Assembly (NCBI RefSeq): GCF_900107165.1
Contig: NZ_FNOY01000003.1
Coordinates: 43,005-107,004, forward strand
Length of the DNA: 64,000 bases
DNA from: Nitrosomonas halophila
GTDB taxonomy: Bacteria; Pseudomonadota; Gammaproteobacteria; Burkholderiales; Nitrosomonadaceae
Direction of reading: 5' to 3'
Position numbers and translations under genes: made by a program
The notes under the pieces: model-generated
Database searches by the model: none
What the model was told of the DNA's origin: nothing
What the model saw: only the letters and a program-made list of their open reading frames with translations
Shown: positions 30,545-40,366 of the stretch, piece by piece
How the letters are laid out: each line of letters begins with the position of its first letter
How positions within the stretch are numbered: the stretch's first letter is position 1

Positions 30545-31903
30545 TTATCCTTCTTTCTCGATAAGTCTTAAATTTTCGCGCAGCACCGTTCCGTAATCAT
30601 GCTTGCCGACACATACAAACGAACAGAGCGCGAGATCCTCTTCGTCCAGTTCAAGGCAACCCAGTTTCTGCGCCATGTCGGTATCCATCACGAGCAGCGC
30701 GCGTAAAAGTTGCGTGGGCAATATATCGAGCGGCATGACCTCTTCAAAGCTATTGATGGGAATCATCGCGCGTGGGCTGCCTTGTTGGCTGGCGGTAAAT
30801 TCAAACTGCCCCCTTTTGTGGGCAAAACTGGAGAGCAGTACATTCAGTTTGGAGTACTTATTGCCACCGGGTCTCAACCAGCCGAGAAATTCCCGTTCAG
30901 CTTTTTCCCGGATCACCGTGATTTGTAGATGATGCGGCCCCAGAAAGGCCAATTCGTCCACCGCATGGCGTCCAGACCAGACAGAACCCGAAATGATGCG
31001 GTTTTCAGTGGAGTCGATGGATTCCTTGGCCAGCAATTCCTCGATCGACGCCCCCAGCCGGGTGCGCAACAAGCGCGGTCTTTTTACTTCTGGTCCGCCC
31101 AGTGCGACGATACGCTCAGTCGGGAGGCGGCCGGTGACGAACAGCTTGCCGATCGCGATCACATCCTGGTAATTCAGGTACCAGACGGTTTTATGCAGGC
31201 TGGCTGGTTGCAGAAAGTGAATGTGCGTCCCAGGCAGACCGGCGGGGTGGGGGCCCTGAAAGCGGGCCTGACGTAACTGTGGCAGGTCTTCCGGCAAGGG
31301 CAATTCTGCTTGCGGGGACAGACAGAGCCATAAGGGTCCATCGGTCAAGTGCGCGAGCACACTCAGGCCATGCTTGAAGGATGACGCTTCGGCAGTGATG
31401 AGGGGGGCGGGATCGGCGGCCAAAGGATTGCTGTCCATGGCCGTGATGAAAATTGCAACTGGCTCAGCGGATGGATCGGGTATTTTGCTGTAGGGGCGTG
31501 TGCGTAATGCTGTCCATAAGCCAGATGCCAACAGATTTGCCTTGACTTGTTCGCGTGTCAGGCTGGCGAGTTTGTCTGGCGCGTACTGATCGAAGGTTTC
31601 CGATTCTTCCGCCTCATTCAACTCGATCACCACCGATAGCAGCATGCGTCTCGCTCCACGGTGGATGGCTACGATTTTGCCGCCACCTGGCGCAGTGAAA
31701 ACCACTTCCGGCAGCTTTTTGTGCTCGAACAAAGGCTGGCCAAGCTTGACTGTATCGCCTTCTGCCACTCTCATGGTTGGCTTGAGATCGATATGGTCCA
31801 CCCCCATCACCGCTACATGGCGTACTGCGGCGGCTTCATCCACATACTGTTCCGGCTTGCCGTGGATAGGCAAATCAAGACCCTGTTTTAGCTTGATAAG
31901 CAT
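30545..31903 (-). CDS. nqrA: Na+-translocating NADH:quinone reductase subunit A
   Basis: A soluble cytoplasmic subunit of 452 residues that is needed for quinone reduction. The start [19 protein letters not shown] and the [22 protein letters not shown] segment are typical. As the first gene of the leftward nqrABCDEF-apbE/nqrM operon it sets the operon's promoter within 31904-32186. I see no obvious operator there. Confidence 0.97.
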   Translation of the reverse strand: MLIKLKQGLDLPIHGKPEQYVDEAAAVRHVAVMGVDHIDLKPTMRVAEGDTVKLGQPLFEHKKLPEVVFTAPGGGKIVAIHRGARRMLLSVVIELNEAEESETFDQYAPDKLASLTREQVKANLLASGLWTALRTRPYSKIPDPSAEPVAIFITAMDSNPLAADPAPLITAEASSFKHGLSVLAHLTDGPLWLCLSPQAELPLPEDLPQLRQARFQGPHPAGLPGTHIHFLQPASLHKTVWYLNYQDVIAIGKLFVTGRLPTERIVALGGPEVKRPRLLRTRLGASIEELLAKESIDSTENRIISGSVWSGRHAVDELAFLGPHHLQITVIREKAEREFLGWLRPGGNKYSKLNVLLSSFAHKRGQFEFTASQQGSPRAMIPINSFEEVMPLDILPTQLLRALLVMDTDMAQKLGCLELDEEDLALCSFVCVGKHDYGTVLRENLRLIEKEG

Positions 31904-32186
31904 GATCGAAGTGGAGATACCTTGGTTCGTTATATGTCCCTCATTCCATCAGTCCTGCGGCAGAGGGAGGAAACCTTTTCCGTCCGCCTGACCCTGGCGT
32001 GTAGAGGCTTTGACAAAACTGATGCTTCTCAAATACTGCGAGGCTGCGCGCCTTTGCGCGTCCCGGCCTATGCAGGCGGCTTGGGAAGTGGCATGCTTCC
32101 GAAGTCCGCCTCCGTCACCCGATTCGTTGACGATGATCAGTGCTTGCATCGATCAGTCTGGGTGGTTGACCGGTGCGACCCCAACC

Positions 32187-32627
32187 TTAAATTTCCCGGG
32201 TATCGTAAATATAGCGTTCGAGCTGCTGAATGACAAACTCATGCTGTGAAATGGCATCCTTGACCAAGTCGCCAATCGAAAGCATGCCGATGATTTTGCC
32301 TTCTTCCAGAACCGGCAGATGGCGAATACGCATTTCGGTGACCAGCGCCATGCAGTCTTCATTGGTATTGTCGGGATCGACATAAGCCACCTGATGGGTC
32401 ATGATTTCCTTGACCAGTGTGTCTTTGACCGGTTTTTCCAGTAAATAGGATTTTCTGGAAAAATCACGTTCAGTAAGTATTCCTACCGGTTTCTCGCCTT
32501 TCATGACCAGCAATGCGCCAATGTTGCTGGTTGCCATTTTTTGCATGGCATCGAAGACCGAATCCTCGGGCCCAATCGTAACGACAGTATGCCCCTTTTC
32601 CTGCAGCAGGTGTCTGACGGTTTTCAT
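32187..32627 (-). CDS. CBS-domain pair protein
   Basis: A stand-alone protein of 146 residues made of two CBS motifs (about 8-60 and 75-130), with GILTERDFSRK and RIRHLPVLEEGKIIGMLSIGDLVK as the conserved turns. CBS pairs bind AMP, ATP or related ligands and sense energy state. ATG 32625-32627 has AGGAAA upstream; the frame continues much further back, but without homology. The partner is unknown. Confidence 0.9.
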   Translation of the reverse strand: MKTVRHLLQEKGHTVVTIGPEDSVFDAMQKMATSNIGALLVMKGEKPVGILTERDFSRKSYLLEKPVKDTLVKEIMTHQVAYVDPDNTNEDCMALVTEMRIRHLPVLEEGKIIGMLSIGDLVKDAISQHEFVIQQLERYIYDTREI

Positions 32628-32969
32628 GGTAATTTCCTTTTTTATTGATTGAAATGATTTAACCTCCCGGTTTTTTACTATGTTAGCGGTTTGTGGGCGC
32701 AAAGCAAACCGGCAGACAACAAATATCTCCTGAACAGCTGACTCGGTGCTGCCAGACAATGCTACGCTTTGTGCAGCCATTAACTGCCAGCAGCATATCG
32801 CGTCGCGTAGATAGTGGCATGGCCATGTCGAAGCGCACACAGACCGCTCAGGTGGCTGCCGAATATGGCAGCGAGCCAGCACGGGTTAACGGATAACCCG
32901 TCGGCTATGCGATAATGTGCCATAGCTCGCTCGCTGGTGACGGGCGCAAAATTTATTCAGGATTTATGC
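32628..32969. other. 342-bp gap between the CBS gene and ispD, with a hairpin
   Basis: No gene is recognised. A perfect 8-base hairpin ACGGGTTA/TAACCCGT lies at 32881-32901, and there are several further weak inverted repeats. The stretch must contain divergent promoters for the CBS gene and ispD. Confidence 0.45.
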
Positions 32970-33671
32970 ATGACTAATTTTATTGCACTGATTCCAGCCG
33001 CCGGTTCCGGTTCTCGTGTTGGCGAGCGCGCCCCCAAACAGTATTTGCCGCTGGCAGGAAAAATGATGATTTATCATGCGCTTCGCACCCTGTGCCGGGT
33101 CAGGCGCATTAGCAAGGTATGCGTGGTGCTGGCACCGGAGGATGGCGAGTGGGTGCAGCATGACTGGAGTGAATTTGCCGGCAAGATTCAGACATTTCCC
33201 TGTGGCGGGTTGACGCGCGCGGAGAGTGTCACGAACGGGCTCAAGGCACTCATGGCAGCAGGCCAGGCGGCTGACGAGGACTGGATACTGGTGCACGATG
33301 CAGCACGGCCGGGGCTGAGCGTCAATCTGACTGAGCGTTTGCTCGATGAACTGGCGGAAGATGAAGTAGGCGGCTTGCTGGCAATACCGCTGGCCGATAC
33401 CCTGAAACGTGCGACCAGTCATGCGCGGGTGGCGCGTACCGAATCCAGGGATGGCCTATGGCAAGCACAAACCCCCCAGATGTTTCGTGCCGGATTATTG
33501 CTGTCAGCGCTGGAACAGGCGCCGGCCGAGATTACCGACGATGCGAGCGCGATTGAGGCACTTGGGTTGTCTCCCAAGCTGGTGTTGGGGGATTCATATA
33601 ATTTCAAGGTGACCTATCCTCAGGATCTGGCACTGGCTGAACTGATTTTACGGGAACGTATGACAGAATGA
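32970..33671 (+). CDS. ispD: 2-C-methyl-D-erythritol 4-phosphate cytidylyltransferase
   Basis: The third enzyme of the MEP isoprenoid pathway adds CMP to MEP. The 233-residue protein starts [16 protein letters not shown], with the [16 protein letters not shown] nucleotide-binding motif, and VHDAARPG in the middle. The frame begins 11 codons earlier, but ATG 32970 fits the family. Its stop overlaps the ispF start (ATGA), so the consecutive enzymes are coupled (IspE acts between them and is elsewhere). Confidence 0.96.
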   Translation: MTNFIALIPAAGSGSRVGERAPKQYLPLAGKMMIYHALRTLCRVRRISKVCVVLAPEDGEWVQHDWSEFAGKIQTFPCGGLTRAESVTNGLKALMAAGQAADEDWILVHDAARPGLSVNLTERLLDELAEDEVGGLLAIPLADTLKRATSHARVARTESRDGLWQAQTPQMFRAGLLLSALEQAPAEITDDASAIEALGLSPKLVLGDSYNFKVTYPQDLALAELILRERMTE

Positions 33672-34153
33672 ATGCAATGAGAATTGGTCAGGGCTTCGAT
33701 GTCCACCCGCTCGTAACCGGGCGGGATCTGATTATTGGCGGGGTAACCATTCCCTATGAGAAGGGCTTGCAGGGGCATTCCGATGCCGACGTACTGCTGC
33801 ATGCCTTGTGCGATGCGTTACTGGGTGCGGCGGCGCTGGGTGATATTGGCCGCCATTTTTCGGATACCGACGCACGCTACAAAAACATTGACAGCCGCGA
33901 GCTGGTGCGCGCAGTGCATCAATTACTCGTTCAGGAAAATTATCGCATCATCAATATCGATGCCACCATTATCGCCCAGGCACCCAAAATGGCCCCGCAT
34001 ATTCCGCTGATGATCGCGCATATTGCACAAGATCTCGCCATGTCAGAGCGCGATATCAATATCAAGGCAAAAACTGCCGAGAAGCTTGGTTATGTTGGCC
34101 GCGGGGAGGGGATTGTGGCCGAAGTGGTGTGCTTGCTCACGCAAGCGAAGTAA
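33668..34153 (+). CDS. ispF: 2-C-methyl-D-erythritol 2,4-cyclodiphosphate synthase
   Basis: The enzyme closes CDP-ME-2-phosphate into the cyclodiphosphate. The 161-residue subunit has metal ligands D11 and H13 in GFDVHPL and a [11 protein letters not shown] motif, with [17 protein letters not shown] near the C-terminus, all characteristic. It works as a homotrimer. Confidence 0.97.
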   Translation: MNAMRIGQGFDVHPLVTGRDLIIGGVTIPYEKGLQGHSDADVLLHALCDALLGAAALGDIGRHFSDTDARYKNIDSRELVRAVHQLLVQENYRIINIDATIIAQAPKMAPHIPLMIAHIAQDLAMSERDINIKAKTAEKLGYVGRGEGIVAEVVCLLTQAK

Positions 34154-34165
34154 TTCGCACCAGGA

Positions 34166-34711
34166 ATGCCTGAGGCTCGCCGCATGCTCAAAATTTTCCT
34201 CGCGCTCTGGCCGCTTGCTGCCACACGCAGGCAGCTGGATCAACTGGCCAGACAGCTGGCCACCGGTTGTCGGGGACGGTCGATTCGCGCAGAGAATTTG
34301 CATTTGACGTTATTGTTTATCGGTGAAGTAGCGCCGGACTTGCTGCCAAAGCTGAGCCAGGCCGCGTCAGCGGTCAAACAAGCGGCTTTTCACATGACCC
34401 TGGATGAGATCCGTTACTGGAAGCGTGAAGGGATCGTGGTTGCCGGCATGCAGCAACCGCCAGCAGCGTTGCTGGAACTGGTGCAGGCATTGCGTCAGGC
34501 GTATTCCACGATGGAAACACCATTTGATGACCGTCCATTTAAACCGCATGTGACGCTGGTAAGAAATGCCAAATGCCGCCTATTACCGGATTCAATGCCC
34601 GCGATCGATTGGGAGGTCGCGCAATGGTCACTGGTACAATCCCTGTCCACCCCGCAAGGGGTGGTATATCGTTCACTTGCAAACTGGCTGCTTGAACCAT
34701 CCGGGCCTTGA
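34166..34711 (+). CDS. thpR: RNA 2',3'-cyclic phosphodiesterase (2H family)
   Basis: A 2H phosphoesterase of 181 residues with two catalytic HxTL-type motifs, HLTLLFIG (about 50) and HVTLVRNA (about 130). It opens 2',3'-cyclic phosphates in RNA. ATG 34166 follows CAGG; ATG 34184 (MLKIFLALWP) is a plausible alternative nearer the conserved fold. It follows ispF by 12 bases. Confidence 0.88.
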   Translation: MPEARRMLKIFLALWPLAATRRQLDQLARQLATGCRGRSIRAENLHLTLLFIGEVAPDLLPKLSQAASAVKQAAFHMTLDEIRYWKREGIVVAGMQQPPAALLELVQALRQAYSTMETPFDDRPFKPHVTLVRNAKCRLLPDSMPAIDWEVAQWSLVQSLSTPQGVVYRSLANWLLEPSGP

Positions 34712-34809
34712 TAGGCAGGCGTGACCAGCCGTCTTGGCGGATGCGCCGGAGCCGGATGAGGATGATTGTGGCAGTGCCGGTTGACATTTTTTATTTCAGT
34801 TAATCTATT

Positions 34810-35481
34810 TTGAATATCGTCGCGTTTGATACTTCGACCGAATACTGTTCGCTTGCTCTGTGGCAAAATGGCACTGTTTCGGAGCGGGAGGTTCTGGCCA
34901 TTCAGCAACATTCCGAATTGCTGCTGCCAATGCTCGCAGCGCTGTTGAACGAGCATGATCTCACGCTCAAGCAGCTTGATGGCATCGCGTATGGAGCGGG
35001 TCCCGGTTCGTTTACCGGTTTGCGCATCGCCTGTGGAGTTGCGCAAGGACTGGCTTTTGCACATGATTTGCCGGTGGTTGGCATTATCACGCTGGAAGCC
35101 ATGGCGCAGCAGGTGAATGCAGAGCGGGTGCTGGCTGCGCTCGATGCACGCATGGGCGAGATTTACTTTGCAGCGTACGAGAAAAGTGGTGCGGATTGGC
35201 TGCCGGTTCATGTGCCGTTGCTATGCCGGCCGGAAGCCGCGCCAACTGTGACTGGGCAGAGCTGGGTAGGTTGTGGCAGTGGCTTTGATGGCCATGCGGA
35301 TGCTCTGAAAAATGTGTATGCCGGTCGCTTGCAGCAGATCATGCCAGATTGTCATCCACGCGCCCGCGAGATGGCGCAGCTGGCTGCCGCCAGATTCATC
35401 AACGGCGAAGGCAGCGCGCCGGAAAATGCCGTCCCGGTCTATCTGCGTAACAAGGTGGCGCTGAAGGAGAGCGAACGGTGA
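34810..35481 (+). CDS. tsaB: tRNA threonylcarbamoyladenosine biosynthesis protein TsaB
   Basis: TsaB forms a complex with TsaD and TsaE that makes t6A37 in ANN-decoding tRNAs. The 223-residue protein begins NIVAFDTSTEYCSLAL and has GAGPGSFTGLRIACGVAQGLA, the family's signature. The start is TTG (34810-34812): no ATG fits and the N-terminus aligns from this codon. Its stop overlaps the rimI start (GTGA). Confidence 0.95.
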   Translation: MNIVAFDTSTEYCSLALWQNGTVSEREVLAIQQHSELLLPMLAALLNEHDLTLKQLDGIAYGAGPGSFTGLRIACGVAQGLAFAHDLPVVGIITLEAMAQQVNAERVLAALDARMGEIYFAAYEKSGADWLPVHVPLLCRPEAAPTVTGQSWVGCGSGFDGHADALKNVYAGRLQQIMPDCHPRAREMAQLAAARFINGEGSAPENAVPVYLRNKVALKESER

Positions 35482-35945
35482 AAAATACTCGGCACGAGGC
35501 CATTATCCGCATGATGCATCCGGATGATCTTGAGCAGGTCATTCGGATCGAGCATGAGATATTCCTTTTTCCCTGGTCGCTCGTCAATTTCAGTGATTCC
35601 ATCAAAGCAGGTTATCAATGCCGGGTGTTGGCGCAGGCGGGTAATGACCAAGTGATGGGTTATGGCATTCTGATGATGGGGCCAGATGAAGCGCATGTGC
35701 TGACGCTTGGGATCGGCGCATCCTGGCAAAAGCAGGGCTGGGGCAAATATCTGCTTGGCTACTTCATAGAATACGCCGCAGCGCAGCAGGCCCAGACCGT
35801 TCTGCTCGACGTGCGTGAATCCAATCTCGGCGCGGCAGCCCTATATAAAAATTTGGGATTCAAGCAGGTCGGGGTGCGCAAGGGGTATTATCCCGCGATG
35901 TGTGGTCGTGAGGATGCGTTGGTCATGGTGCTGGATTTACTCTGA
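35478..35945 (+). CDS. rimI: Ribosomal protein S18 alanine N-acetyltransferase
   Basis: A GNAT acetyltransferase of 155 residues. Conserved parts are MHPDDLEQVIRIEHEIFLFPWS, the acetyl-CoA loop around GASWQKQGWGKYLLG, and LDVRESNLGAAALYKNLGFKQVGVRKGYY. It acetylates the N-terminus of ribosomal protein S18. It starts with GTG at 35478, overlapping tsaB, an arrangement common in bacteria. Confidence 0.95.
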   Translation: MKNTRHEAIIRMMHPDDLEQVIRIEHEIFLFPWSLVNFSDSIKAGYQCRVLAQAGNDQVMGYGILMMGPDEAHVLTLGIGASWQKQGWGKYLLGYFIEYAAAQQAQTVLLDVRESNLGAAALYKNLGFKQVGVRKGYYPAMCGREDALVMVLDLL

Positions 35946-36021
35946 ATGGTTCGACTGGTTGGAGCGATGCCGACAGGTGTGCGAGACGGTGGTGGCCAAC
36001 GCCTGTTCCGAGATTTGAGGT

Positions 36022-36786
36022 ATGGATAAGAATAGACTCAGGGAATTGAAGTTGTTGCCTATATGGCGCGCCAGGACGAGTGCCATGTCGGATCAGATAC
36101 CTGTTGCGACGCATGCGCCGGATGACAGCGCTTTGCCCGAAACCGATACTGCCATTTGCTTGCCTACCAATCAGCAGATGGATGTGGTCGCTATGGATTG
36201 GGCGCAACTGAGGCAGGCGGTTACGAGTTGCACTGCTTGTCCGCTCAGCCAGACACGCAAGCAAACCGTGTTCGGAACAGGGGATAAAGCCGCCAGTTGG
36301 CTGTTTATCGGTGAAGGCCCCGGTGCCAGGGAGGACGCGCTCGGCGAGCCATTTGTCGGGCAGGCTGGCAAGCTGCTGGATAACATGCTGCAGGCGATCG
36401 GTCTCAAACGTGACCAGGATGTCTATATCGCCAACATCGTGAAATGTCGTCCGCCAGGCAACCGTAATCCGCAACCTCTGGAAGCAGAACAGTGCCGGCC
36501 CTATTTGTTGCGCCAGATTGCATTGGTGCAACCCCGGTTGATCGTGGCTTTGGGCAAGGTGGCTGCAGAGAATTTGCTGGCGACCGGCGCAAGCCTTGCC
36601 AGCCTGCGCGGCCAACTACATGATTTCTCCGGCATCCCTCTGATTGTCACTTATCACCCGGCCTATCTGTTGCGCACCCTGACCGACAAGGCCAGGGCGT
36701 GGGAGGACTTATGCTTCGCCCGGTCGACCATGCAGTCATTGCTGGCTTCAGCCAGCAATGACGCGCCTGGAAGTCTGCCATCGTGA
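36022..36786 (+). CDS. Type-4 uracil-DNA glycosylase (Fe-S)
   Basis: The enzyme removes uracil from DNA. The 254-residue protein has GEGPGAREDALGEPFVG (motif A region), CRPPGNRNPQ and YHPAYLLR (motif B). The [4Fe-4S] ligands are C70, C73, C142 and C158. The N-terminal 60 residues are not conserved, so MSDQ at residue 22 might be the true start. It follows rimI, as in other betaproteobacteria, and converges on lplT across 45 bases. Confidence 0.93.
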   Translation: MDKNRLRELKLLPIWRARTSAMSDQIPVATHAPDDSALPETDTAICLPTNQQMDVVAMDWAQLRQAVTSCTACPLSQTRKQTVFGTGDKAASWLFIGEGPGAREDALGEPFVGQAGKLLDNMLQAIGLKRDQDVYIANIVKCRPPGNRNPQPLEAEQCRPYLLRQIALVQPRLIVALGKVAAENLLATGASLASLRGQLHDFSGIPLIVTYHPAYLLRTLTDKARAWEDLCFARSTMQSLLASASNDAPGSLPS

Positions 36787-36831
36787 CAATGACAAAGATC
36801 TGGAATCAGGCGACTGGCCCACTTTTCAGGG

Positions 36832-38109
36832 TTATAGCTGCCGCTCCCGCGTGCCGATCAGATGGAGCGAATCCTGCTGGCGCTGATTGTCCAGGTGCCA
36901 TTTGCGCACAAAAATCATGGTGGTGGAAACAAAAAGTCCAAATAAAGTGATGACGATGTAGATATCGACATCGAGCCATATCAATAGTGCGTAGATGGAT
37001 AGCATCGTCAATATGCTCAGGTTTTCGTTGAAATTCTGCACGGCGATGGAGTGTCCGGCCCCCATCAGAATATGGCCGCGATGCTGCAATAAGGCATTCA
37101 TCGGGACAACAAAGAATCCCGCCAGTCCACCGACTGCTATCAATAGTATGACGGCCAGCCATAGATCGCGGACTACAACCATGCAGATGACTACGATGCC
37201 CATGGCAATTCCGAGAGGAATGACCTCCACCGAACGGCGCAGCGAAACCAGTTTGGCAGCCAGGACCGAACCCAGCGCGATGCCAATTGCCACAACGCCT
37301 TGCAGCAGCGCCGCTTCATTCAACGCATAGCCTAAGGCCGCTTCGGCCCATTTTAGAACAATGAATTGCAAGGTGGCGCCAGCGCCCCAGAACAGGGTGG
37401 TGACCGCCAGTGAAATCTGTCCGAGCTTATCCGTCCAGAGGAGTTTCACGCAGTGTGAGAAATCGTGAATCAGGAACAGCGGATTTTTCTTGAGCATGCG
37501 GTGATCGATGCCGGTATTGGGAATGAACAAATTGATCAGCGCTGCCATGGCGTAGAACAATGCCACTACTACCAGGCTCGCTTCCACTGCGGTATCGATT
37601 CCAAAATCCAGTCCTGGGAAATTCATGGAAAGTAAAAAAGACGAAACCGCGGGGGTAATGAGCAATCCGCCTGTGACGGTGCCCAATACGATCGAGCCCA
37701 CAGTCAATCCTTCCATCCAGCCATTGGCTATCACCAGTTTCTCGGGCGGGAGCAATTCCGTGAGTATGCCGTATTTTGCCGGGGAGTAGGAGGCTGCGCC
37801 CAGCCCGACGATAGCGTATGCGCTCAATGCCAGGAACTGATGTGTGGCCAGAAACAGCAGCATGCAACCGGCGATTTTGATCGAGTTGCTGACAAACATG
37901 ACTCGGCCCTTGGGCATGGAATCGGCAAAGGCGCCGACCAGTGGTGCCAGCAATACGTAAAACAGCACAAATACGAATTTGAGCATGGGCGTCAGATAGG
38001 CAGGCGCCTGTAAATCGATCAGCAAGGCAATCGCCACGACCAAAAGCGCATTATCCGCCAGCGATGAAAAAAACTGCGCAGCCATAATGGTATAGAACCC
38101 GCGCTCCAA
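36832..38109 (-). CDS. lplT: Lysophospholipid transporter LplT (MFS)
   Basis: An inner-membrane carrier of 425 residues with about 12 membrane segments that brings lysophospholipids inward for re-acylation. MERGFYTIMAAQFFSSLADNALL matches the family N-terminus from its first codon. The start is TTG (38107-38109), supported by a perfect AAGGAGG at 38118-38124, eight bases upstream. The plsC at 44949 supplies an acyltransferase but is not the fused Aas type. Confidence 0.93.
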   Translation of the reverse strand: MERGFYTIMAAQFFSSLADNALLVVAIALLIDLQAPAYLTPMLKFVFVLFYVLLAPLVGAFADSMPKGRVMFVSNSIKIAGCMLLFLATHQFLALSAYAIVGLGAASYSPAKYGILTELLPPEKLVIANGWMEGLTVGSIVLGTVTGGLLITPAVSSFLLSMNFPGLDFGIDTAVEASLVVVALFYAMAALINLFIPNTGIDHRMLKKNPLFLIHDFSHCVKLLWTDKLGQISLAVTTLFWGAGATLQFIVLKWAEAALGYALNEAALLQGVVAIGIALGSVLAAKLVSLRRSVEVIPLGIAMGIVVICMVVVRDLWLAVILLIAVGGLAGFFVVPMNALLQHRGHILMGAGHSIAVQNFNENLSILTMLSIYALLIWLDVDIYIVITLFGLFVSTTMIFVRKWHLDNQRQQDSLHLIGTRERQL

Positions 38110-38117
38110 ACCTGCTT

Positions 38118-38124
38118 CCTCCTT
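38118..38124 (-). promoter_or_regulatory. Strong ribosome-binding site AAGGAGG for lplT
   Basis: This perfect Shine-Dalgarno sequence decides that the TTG at 38107-38109 is the lplT start, since an internal ATG lies 24 bases further in. Confidence 0.8.
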
Positions 38125-38270
38125 ACCTTACTTGTCCTAGTCAATCGAGAATACCGCCAGAGCCAGACTACGCTAGCATTGCTGCTTTATATCACGAAAG
38201 CCAAATTCGGTGATATGCAGATTTGCTTCAGTGGCCACTGCACACCTCGATCAGAATATGCAGCTTTGCC

Positions 38271-38300
38271 TTGTCTTGAAACCGCAAGCTAAGGTATAGT
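38271..38300 (+). promoter_or_regulatory. Possible promoter of the gcv operon
   Basis: TTGTCT (38271-38276) and TATAGT (38295-38300) with an 18-base spacer lie about 25 bases upstream of the riboswitch. Spacing and position fit a sigma-70 promoter, but this is only a pattern match. Confidence 0.35.
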
Positions 38301-38325
38301 GGCAACCTGCTAAAAAATCATCCAG

Positions 38326-38521
38326 GCAGGAGAGTGCGCTGCAAGATAGCGCCGCCGAAGGCGTAACCCCCCGGAATCGCTCAGGCATGGCCAATGCTCA
38401 AATTGGCCTGAGTAACTGCTTGCGACAGGCAATCTGGAGAGTGCTGATTCACGATTCAGCCACCGAAGGGGCATGCGGACGACAAGCCGTAAAACTCTCA
38501 GGTAAAAGGACAGAGGGGAAG
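38326..38521 (+). ncRNA. Tandem glycine riboswitch upstream of gcvT
   Basis: Two consecutive glycine aptamers. The first (about 38326-38433) contains GCGCCGCCGAAGGCGTAA and CGGAATCGCTCAGGCA, with an extra hairpin (TGGCCAAT/ATTGGCC) in its arm. The second (about 38434-38521) contains GCCACCGAAGGGGCA and AAAACTCTCAGGTAAAAGGA followed by CAGAGGGG. In known cases binding of glycine turns on glycine cleavage genes, which matches the gcvT gene starting 181 bases downstream. Confidence 0.95.
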
Positions 38522-38701
38522 AGTCAGAGCCTGTGGAGAAACCATCATGAGCGATCCAAGCACAAAGCCGGTCAAGCGTGCGTACAGCCAGACGCCATAA
38601 ACGAGCGACCCTTTGCCGCGACGAATCACGCCATAGAATTGCATTCTCAACTTTATCGGGCGCACGACTTCCTTTTTTATCTTTGAGAGAAAACAAATCA
38701 A

Positions 38702-39793
38702 ATGCTTAAAACGACTCCCCTTAACGCAGCACACCGCGCCATGCACGCAAAAATGGTGGACTTTGGCGGCTGGGATATGCCACTGCATTACGGTTCCCAG
38801 CTGGACGAACACCATCAGGTCCGGCGCGATGCTGGCATGTTCGATGTTTCCCATATGCTGGTTGTAGACATAAAGGGCGAGAATGTTCGTGGGTTCTTGC
38901 GTGGACTGGTCGCCAACAATGTCGATAAGCTGACCCTTTCTGGGAAAGCACTGTATTCCTGCATGCTCAATCCCGAAGGCGGTATCATCGACGATCTGAT
39001 TATTTACTTTCTTACTGAATCCTGGTTCCGCTTGGTTGTCAATGCCGGTACTGCGGATAAGGATCTGGCCTGGATTCAATCACAGGCCGCGCAAAGTGCG
39101 CCCCAGCTGACTATCACGCCCCGCCGGGATCTGGCCATGATTGCCGTGCAAGGGCCGAATGCGCCCGCCAAGGTATGGGCCACCATTCCTGGTTCGCAGG
39201 CGGTCAGCGAGGCATTGAAGCCATTTCAATCTGCCACACTGGAGCCCTATTTTATCGCTCGCACCGGCTATACCGGGGAAAATGGTTTTGAAATCATCCT
39301 GCCGGCAACCGAGGCCGTTACCCTGTGGGAAAAACTGCACGTGGCCGGGGTCGCGCCTGCCGGACTGGGCGCGCGCGATACCTTGCGGCTGGAAGCAGGC
39401 ATGAATCTGTACGGCCAGGATATGGATGAAACGACCAGCCCGCTCGAATCGGGGTTGGCCTGGACGGTCGATCTGAAAAGCGATCGTGACTTTATCGGGA
39501 AACAAGCGCTCCAGCAGAAACCTATCAAACAGCAACTGGTGGGGTTGCGGTTACTGGATAAAGGTGTTCTGCGCGGCCACCAGAAAGTCATCGTTCAGCG
39601 GAATGGATTGTCGGGTGAGGGAGAAATCACCAGTGGAGGATTTTCGCCGACGATCAATCAATCAATCGCGCTGGCGCGGGTGCCTGCAGAGGTGACTGTC
39701 GGTGATCAGGTTCATGTGGTCGTGCGCGACAAGCAACTGGCCGCCAAGGTTGTCAAATATCCATTCGTTCGCAATGGCCAGGTATTGATTTGA
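38702..39793 (+). CDS. gcvT: Glycine cleavage system T protein (aminomethyltransferase)
   Basis: The enzyme transfers the C1 unit from aminomethyl-lipoyl-H protein to tetrahydrofolate and releases ammonia. The 363-residue protein starts [22 protein letters not shown] and has the conserved [13 protein letters not shown] and [13 protein letters not shown] segments. It is the first gene downstream of the glycine riboswitch in gcvT-H-PA-tpx-PB. Confidence 0.97.
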   Translation: MLKTTPLNAAHRAMHAKMVDFGGWDMPLHYGSQLDEHHQVRRDAGMFDVSHMLVVDIKGENVRGFLRGLVANNVDKLTLSGKALYSCMLNPEGGIIDDLIIYFLTESWFRLVVNAGTADKDLAWIQSQAAQSAPQLTITPRRDLAMIAVQGPNAPAKVWATIPGSQAVSEALKPFQSATLEPYFIARTGYTGENGFEIILPATEAVTLWEKLHVAGVAPAGLGARDTLRLEAGMNLYGQDMDETTSPLESGLAWTVDLKSDRDFIGKQALQQKPIKQQLVGLRLLDKGVLRGHQKVIVQRNGLSGEGEITSGGFSPTINQSIALARVPAEVTVGDQVHVVVRDKQLAAKVVKYPFVRNGQVLI

Positions 39794-39850
39794 ATTATTC
39801 TGTAAAACACCAGGAAACTTTTCTAAACATATATTTTGGAGTCGAAACAA

Positions 39851-40240
39851 ATGAGCATTCCAGCTGAGCTGAAATACGCAAAATCGCATGAATGGGTTAA
39901 ATTGGAAGCAGACGGGACGGTGACCATTGGCATTACCCAGCATGCTCAGGAATTGCTTGGCGATATGGTGTTCGTCGAGTTGCCGCAGGTCGGGCGCAAT
40001 CTGGCGCAAAGAGAAGAATGTGCCGTAGTGGAATCGGTCAAGGCGGCATCAGATGTCTATGCGCCCGTGAGTGGGGAGGTGATTGAAGTCAATAGTGAGC
40101 TCGAATCCGCCCCGGAAAAAATCAATCAGGAGCCCTATGCAGCCTGGCTGTTCAAGCTCAAGCTGTCGGATCCTGCCGAATTGGACGGCCTGCTGGATGC
40201 CAATGGGTATCAACAAGCACTGGAAAGCGAGGCGCATTGA
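39851..40240 (+). CDS. gcvH: Glycine cleavage system H protein (lipoyl carrier)
   Basis: A small carrier of 129 residues. The lipoylated lysine is K64 in [11 protein letters not shown]. The frame opens five codons earlier, but ATG 39851 with GGAG upstream gives the usual start ([15 protein letters not shown]). It shuttles the aminomethyl group between P, T and L proteins. Confidence 0.97.
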   Translation: MSIPAELKYAKSHEWVKLEADGTVTIGITQHAQELLGDMVFVELPQVGRNLAQREECAVVESVKAASDVYAPVSGEVIEVNSELESAPEKINQEPYAAWLFKLKLSDPAELDGLLDANGYQQALESEAH

Positions 40241-40366
40241 GGGCGGTGCCGGTCTGCTTTTCCGGCAGAGACGAAAAGCGTGTGCTGGGTTGGTACGCAC
40301 GGTCAGCCGCACGCTAACATTTTTCGAGTCATCATGAATATTTTTCAGCTTAAGCCTTAATCAATC

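Noticed and set aside
31904..32186. Short frames between nqrA and the CBS gene
   Set aside because: Codon pattern and start contexts are poor and no homology is visible; it is treated as promoter region.
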